Below, one piece after another: positions 59,631 through 64,000 of a stretch of DNA of 64,000 nucleotides. The stretch comes from Tetracladium setigerum (taxonomy: Eukaryota; Ascomycota; Leotiomycetes; Helotiales), in contig PZJY01000007.1 in assembly GCA_031472005.1 (NCBI GenBank), positions 1 through 64,000 on the forward strand, in the 5' to 3' direction. Each line of letters starts with the position of its first letter. Position 1 is the stretch's first letter. The notes below the pieces were generated by a model. The model saw only the letters and a program-made list of their open reading frames with translations, was not told where the DNA came from and did not search any database. Position numbers and translations under genes: made by a program.

Positions 59631-60720
59631 GGTTGTTTCGGGAAGTTTTCTATGGTTAACAGCCGCTGAGGAGGAAGATTTCTTAGGTGTTGATTTTTAA
59701 AAGCACATGAATAGAATTTTCTTGATTCTGACATCAAACTTAAAACCTCAGTCCAAGTTGATACCCATTGCAGACTGAAATTCCCTCGTTCCCATTCTCC
59801 ACAATTCCACGTCTCCGGTCGTGAAAAGACCAAAATCCTTGCATGACTCTCTCTCTATGGCGTGTACACGTCAGGCCTTAATCTTCAATTAAGACAAGCC
59901 TAGATTAGAGAAGACAGGTTGTTGCGTCATTTTCAAGTGAGAGTCCTCTAAGATTGTATTTCGTTAAGAGACTTTGTTCGCCTCGCTCTTAATGAATAAT
60001 TCCAAAATTCGAATGAGTCGCGATCTCCAAACAGTCCAACCCAATATAGGAATGGCGAGCCAGCCTGCAAAATATAATAGAATGATTATGCGAGACAACT
60101 CTCGTGTCCGTGAGATTGTGTGGTCTATCTCAATGCCCCAAACGGAATTCGAATCCTTTGGCAACCTGAGTAGAATGGTTGAACCCTTAGGGTGGCAATC
60201 TGGATGATGGAAGATATGAGCGAGCAAGGCGGATCCCACTGGGGGAAATACTGTGGCTGGAAGTGGAATGTATTCATAGTCAGTGCGCTCGGTGGTCTGC
60301 AAGTATACCATTAATAGCTAGTGGTCACGTGTGGGGAAGGTAGGGACGATCATCAAAGTAGGGTCTACGATGTACATTACTTACTTAGAGAATCTCAAAT
60401 TCTCAGTAATGACCCGAATCATCATATTTATTATGTTGTAGTGACATTAATTGTCAGTGGCTATAATTGACCACGTGAGAGTATTAGGGTACTTATATCG
60501 TGGTAGTGTGCTGATGTAAGTCATTTCAACTGGGACGTGTCAACTGCGACCAACTCGATAATATTTTACAAATCTTGCATCCTCATTCCGATTACAAAAC
60601 GCTTGGTTCCGAACGAATTGCGAGGAGGTTCTAAGTTACAAAACATTTTCGCTACAATTGATTCTAGCTCACGTCGCAGCTTTGTCCATCATCTGACTGT
60701 TCCTCATTGCGAAGACTATA
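59631..60720. other. Intergenic region
   Basis: Contains one possible small gene (59964-60311, minus) and otherwise nothing recognisable. The last ~200 bp form the 5' flank of the nucleotidyltransferase. Confidence 0.45.
59964..60311 (-). CDS. Possible small membrane protein of unknown function
   Basis: A 115-codon frame from ATG 60311. It has a polar N-terminal half and one clear membrane segment (IIILLYFAGWLAIPILGWTV, about residues 74-93) followed by basic residues (RSRLIRILELF). Composition is protein-like, but I recognise no family and no introns are evident. It might instead be the last exon of a lost gene. Confidence 0.3.
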   Translation of the reverse strand: MVYLQTTERTDYEYIPLPATVFPPVGSALLAHIFHHPDCHPKGSTILLRLPKDSNSVWGIEIDHTISRTRELSRIIILLYFAGWLAIPILGWTVWRSRLIRILELFIKSEANKVS

Positions 60721-61482
60721 ATGGAGAACAAGCTACCTTCGGAGGTAAAGAAATATCTCGATAGAATAGTGGATCGCCTTCTGGATTGCCTCAAAGATCA
60801 GCTCGTGGGAGTGTATCTCTTTGGCTCAGCTGGTTATGGCGCTTACGAGCCAGGGCTCAGCGATCTTGACGTGCAAGCGGTAGTCAAAGATCCGCTATCA
60901 CCAGTTGAAAAGCAAGCGATCATCTCTTGCCTAAACCAGAATACTTTGTCTTGCCCGGCTACCAAGCTCGAATTCGTGGTCTATGCTCAGAATGTTGTCT
61001 ACCCAGCCAGTCGCCACCCTCACTTCGAACTCAACCTGAACACTGGACCCCATCAAACGGATCATATTAGTCTCGGCCCTGCTAAGGAGTCAAGTCACTG
61101 GTTCTTGCTTGATATTGCTATGGGACGCGATTTGGGTCGCTGTCTATATGGCCTCGGCATATCGGAGGTCTTTGAAATCATCCCCCACCGCTGGGTTTTG
61201 GAAGCAATTGCGGATTCGCTCGAATGGCACCAACTGAATGAGTCAAAGTCTGCAAATAGTGTCTTGAATGCTTGTAGGAGCTGGCAGTACATGGCCTCTG
61301 GGCAGTTTTCTTCCAAATTGAACGCGGCTAAATGGGCTATGCAACGGCCAGACTGTCCGGTAGTTGTGGAACAAGCCATCGCGGCGCGCAAGACGAGGCA
61401 AGATCTTTCAGAGGTCCGAGTTATGGAGCTTTATGAGACTGTCATGAAGGTCAATCGTAGCAAGCTAGATGGCCCGGGGTAG
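60721..61482 (+). CDS. AadA-like aminoglycoside nucleotidyltransferase family protein
   Basis: Intronless, 253 residues. The nucleotidyltransferase core is clear: VGVYLFGSAGYGAYEPGLSD then LDVQAVV, i.e. the GS...D-x-D motif with both metal-binding Asp (about residues 50-52). The C-terminal half (SHWFLLDIAMGRDLGRCLYG ... VLNACRSWQYMASGQFSSK ... KWAM) matches the helical domain of bacterial ANT(3'')-type adenylyltransferases (AadA), which modify streptomycin and spectinomycin. The absence of introns in a region where most genes have several, and the bacterial character of the family, suggest horizontal acquisition. Its present substrate in the fungus is unknown; drug resistance should not be assumed. 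Confidence 0.85.
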   Translation: MENKLPSEVKKYLDRIVDRLLDCLKDQLVGVYLFGSAGYGAYEPGLSDLDVQAVVKDPLSPVEKQAIISCLNQNTLSCPATKLEFVVYAQNVVYPASRHPHFELNLNTGPHQTDHISLGPAKESSHWFLLDIAMGRDLGRCLYGLGISEVFEIIPHRWVLEAIADSLEWHQLNESKSANSVLNACRSWQYMASGQFSSKLNAAKWAMQRPDCPVVVEQAIAARKTRQDLSEVRVMELYETVMKVNRSKLDGPG

Positions 61483-62507
61483 CAATTGCGCAACGGGATA
61501 GAGGAGCAGAGAGGTGAAGTTATTGAGGTGATTTTGGTACAAACGGGTGGGTAGTCCTTGGTGGCTTTTGTGGTTATTTACCACGTAGAAGATGCCATGG
61601 TAGTTGCAGCGGCCAGTTTTGGACGGCGGTGGAAAGAGGAGAGGAGAAGCACAGAAAGATCTCTTTTGGAGGAGGCAATCTTTAGTGTGAGTGAGGATGG
61701 GAGAGGTGGATTCAGTTGGTAAATCACATTAAAAATGAATCTCACAAAAAATATCCATCCATACCTCACAGTTTTTTCCTCCATTCTAGTACTGCGGTTC
61801 TTACTATAAGAATTGACTACAATTGATCCTCATAGTCTCGATATGAGACCGATTAAGACTGTCAGCGTTTAGTGGTGGCAAAGAAATGTCCGCCGGCTTC
61901 CTTCTGTAACGTATGAGAGCGGTGAAGTGTCTTTGCATTAGACCCTTTCCAATTCTCACTGTTCGTTACAGTCCTTGTCAATGGAGTAAAGACGTCACTT
62001 GATCACTGATTTGCCGGTGAAAGGGGCAGGGGAGGGTTCTTGGATTCTGCGGTCAAAAAGACTAATCAAATCAGATGCTTACATGCTCTGAATCCTTGAT
62101 GTAGCTTTTTCTATCTTTAAAACATTATGCATATATATATATATATATTCCATAATGCAAGTATATATGTTGTGCTGACTGACGGATCAAGTGTTGTTTC
62201 TCCAGGGATACTTGAGAAAGGACAAGGCTGAGGATTTAAATAGCAACTTTGCTTCTTCTGGGTCTCATTGGGTTTTTAAGAGAACCTCAATCAATTTATA
62301 CGACTTGATTCTTTGCGCAGATTGTGTTTAACAAGTATCTGATGAAGTAACGCGAAGGTGTTAGGCAGCCAATTAACTATCTTCTCAACGTTCGCAGGCC
62401 AGTCCAGCATCTTTGTCAAACTCTTCGCCCTATCGCTACCATTTCCCGCCTCTTCCTCACAACTTCACAACAAGCCGTTCCGGCTCTCACAATAATCCAT
62501 TCACTAT
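61483..62507. other. Intergenic region
   Basis: No gene. Contains an (AT)n run at about 62129-62149. The frame at 61578-61784 has no protein features. Confidence 0.5.
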
Positions 62508-62812
62508 TTAGTAGAAGGGGAAACGAAATACAAAAAGCATTGTGATCCCTATAGCTCAGACATCACCGGGGCGACCACGGCGACCAGTACAGAGGTATTC
62601 GGGCGGAGTATAGCTCGGTGTTCCTCCATTGTAAGCCACATCGTTGTCAGCAAGCTATGTGTTTTGGAAGCGCCACAGTGGAAACTCTTCGCTCGATCAC
62701 GAGGATGGAGTATAATGTTCCATGGTCTGATATCGAGGTGGATAATCCCCTTGTTCATGGAGGTACTAGGTAAAGTGGACGCAAAAGAATAAAGGGGACG
62801 TAAACTATACAC
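62508..62812 (-). pseudogene. Protein kinase relic
   Basis: Pieces of the kinase C-lobe in two frames: the catalytic loop IIHLDIRPWNIIL (HxD...N) and GASKT (the DFG region, with DFG itself lost), then in another frame LADNDVAYNGGTPSYTPPEY (activation segment with an APE-like PPE) and GDV-stop-AIGITML, where DVW would be expected. The stop is TGA in place of TGG. Frameshift, nonsense change and absence of an N-lobe make this a decayed copy. Confidence 0.6.
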
Positions 62813-62940
62813 TCCTTTTCCAACGTATAAAACGCAATTATGAAATTGATTAATCCTACTGACAGGGTTTACTATGATATTGTGATATGCTACTCCCTTG
62901 GTATGGTTCGGCGGGTAACTTGACTCGGAAGGTAGTTAGT

Positions 62941-63056
62941 TCACTTGGTTCCACTAACTGACTATGCTTTAAGCCTCTTTTCTTGTCCTTTCAATTTATC
63001 ACTTGGTTCCACCGATTAAACGTGCTTTGAGCCTCTTTTCTTGGCCGTACAAATTA
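62941..63056. repeat. Tandem duplication, 58-bp period
   Basis: Two imperfect copies, both starting TCACTTGGTTCCAC (62941 and 62999) and both containing GCCTCTTTTCTTG. Located about 140 bp before the next gene. Confidence 0.75.
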
Positions 63057-63131
63057 CGATTAGCTCACTGACAAAGCTGAAAGCTGAAAGTCATGCTTCC
63101 TGGACCACGTACTGTGCCTTTCCTCTTGCAA

Positions 63132-63145
63132 GTACTGTACAGTAC
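63132..63145. promoter_or_regulatory. GTACTGTACAGTAC perfect palindrome
   Basis: 14-bp perfect palindrome containing the GTACTGTAC motif on both strands, about 45 bp upstream of the ATG of the Cys-rich secreted protein. Confidence 0.35.
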
Positions 63146-63189
63146 ACGTTCGAGGGAAACCGCGTCTGTCGCTAGCATCGCTCTCCATC

Positions 63190-63819
63190 ATGAAAGTTTT
63201 CATTCCATTTATGCTTTGCTTAAGCTCCCTGCCCAGCTTGATAGGAGCTCAAGTGACGGAAAAATCATGCAGCGAGCGCTATGGTGCCACGTCAGTGTAC
63301 TGTCCTGGGTTGCGCGTGCAGCTGTGTTATAATCCATCTCGTGGAGAAGTCGGTTTTCAGTTTCTTTTCTCCAACCTCCCTCGACTATCTACCGCTCATA
63401 AGCTAACGAACGTGCAATATGTATAGTCATGTTGCGGAAATGGAGCAATGTGTACAAAGGGCTTTTTTTGTTTGAGTGGAAGTAAAGGCAAATGTTGTGC
63501 TGATGTAAGGTGCCTCATTCCAGATTTCAATTTTCGCTAGTTCTGTGTCAAGCGCGGACAGCCAAAGCGTGGTGGAGAGGCTGTGACATAAAGCTAATCA
63601 TTTCTCTACCTGAAGGGCATGACACAATCGGAGTGCCGGGCCTCAGTTGCTGAAAGTAGCGACAGCTCATCGACATCAACTTCGACATCAAGCTCTTCCA
63701 GAGCAAGTACCACAAGCAACAGTGGCGCCATGAGCTTGACATCCGACACACGCTTCGTAGGCATGATGAGTGTTGAACTTCTGTTACTTTGGGGCATGGC
63801 TATGGTTCTAGAAGGGTAG
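63190..63819 (+). CDS. Small Cys-rich secreted protein, probably GPI-anchored
   Basis: Three exons (63190-63348, 63427-63504, 63616-63819), 146 residues. Signal peptide MKVFIPFMLCLSSLPSLIGA. The mature part is short and Cys-rich (KSCSERYG, VYCPG, QLCYNP, SCCGNGAMCTKGFFCLSG, KCCAD, SECRAS). It continues with a Ser/Thr stretch (SSDSSSTSTSTSSSSRASTT) and ends in a hydrophobic tail (MMSVELLLLWGMAMVLEG), a GPI-signal layout. The first intron uses a weak donor (GTCGGT), so that boundary is less sure; both splices keep the Cys pattern in frame. This spacing resembles fungal surface or effector-like proteins, but I assign no specific family. Confidence 0.7.
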
Positions 63820-64000
63820 TAGAGGCTTGATAGTGTTAAATGTGTGAAACTCCAAGAGCGTTGAGATGTGAACTTGAGAGGTGTGGATCGGATCAGGACA
63901 TCTCAGCAGAATGTATATGTTGCTGGGGAGAGACGCGGAATTCCGTGTTTTCTTCCCAACTTTCACCTCTAGAAATTTGTTAGAATCTGGCATTTCTGAA
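63820..64000. other. Window edge
   Basis: 3' flank of the Cys-rich gene; no feature seen. Confidence 0.5.

Noticed and set aside
1..64000. CRISPR arrays, rRNA and tRNA genes
   Set aside because: No regularly spaced repeats and no tRNA- or rRNA-like segments recognised by eye; a tRNAscan/Infernal run would be needed to exclude divergent ones.

Overview
The window is a chromosome end of a filamentous ascomycete (Pezizomycotina). The left edge is a CCCTAA/TTAGGG telomere. The genes have many short introns (about 47-130 nt, GT-AG), and the gene families (DMATS prenyltransferase, BBE-like oxidase, multicopper oxidase, TauD, MFS, fungal CAZymes) are typical of such fungi. A Leotiomycetes-like origin fits the gene style, but I cannot prove it from the sequence. 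I saw no rRNA, tRNA or CRISPR array.

Layout. (1) 0-12 kb is decayed subtelomere: a frameshifted short-chain dehydrogenase, an FAD monooxygenase relic, a large unrecognised multidomain gene, a 5'-truncated ZNFX1-type zinc-finger fragment, an interstitial telomere repeat, a GPI-type secreted protein and two broken genes. (2) 12-22 kb holds secreted oxidative and hydrolytic enzymes: a bicovalent-FAD BBE-like oxidase, a multicopper oxidase and a carboxylesterase. (3) 24-42.4 kb looks like a compact specialised-metabolism locus without a PKS or NRPS core: GNAT acetyltransferase, DMATS-type aromatic prenyltransferase, cupin, free-standing AMP-forming acyl ligase, TauD-type dioxygenase, MFS transporter, IPNS-like dioxygenase and a 743-residue heme-oxygenase-like (diiron-type) protein. 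A palindromic GTACTGTAC motif lies upstream of several of these genes. (4) 44-59.6 kb is a CAZyme cluster that reads as a type II arabinogalactan (arabinogalactan-protein) degradation set: GH35, GH43_24-like with CBM35, GH30_5-like, GH28 and a 5'-truncated GH2. (5) 60-64 kb has an AadA-like nucleotidyltransferase possibly of bacterial origin, a protein-kinase relic and a small Cys-rich GPI-type secreted protein.

A caution for every reader: six otherwise coherent gene frames (in five genes) are each broken by what looks like one missing base in a homopolymer run, and the telomere array shows the same kind of one-base-short units. Either the assembly undercalls homopolymers or these genes are recent pseudogenes. 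The frameshift calls should not be taken as gene death without read-level checking. In contrast, the FAD monooxygenase, the gene at 10.5 kb and the kinase relic carry nonsense changes or truncations that look genuine.
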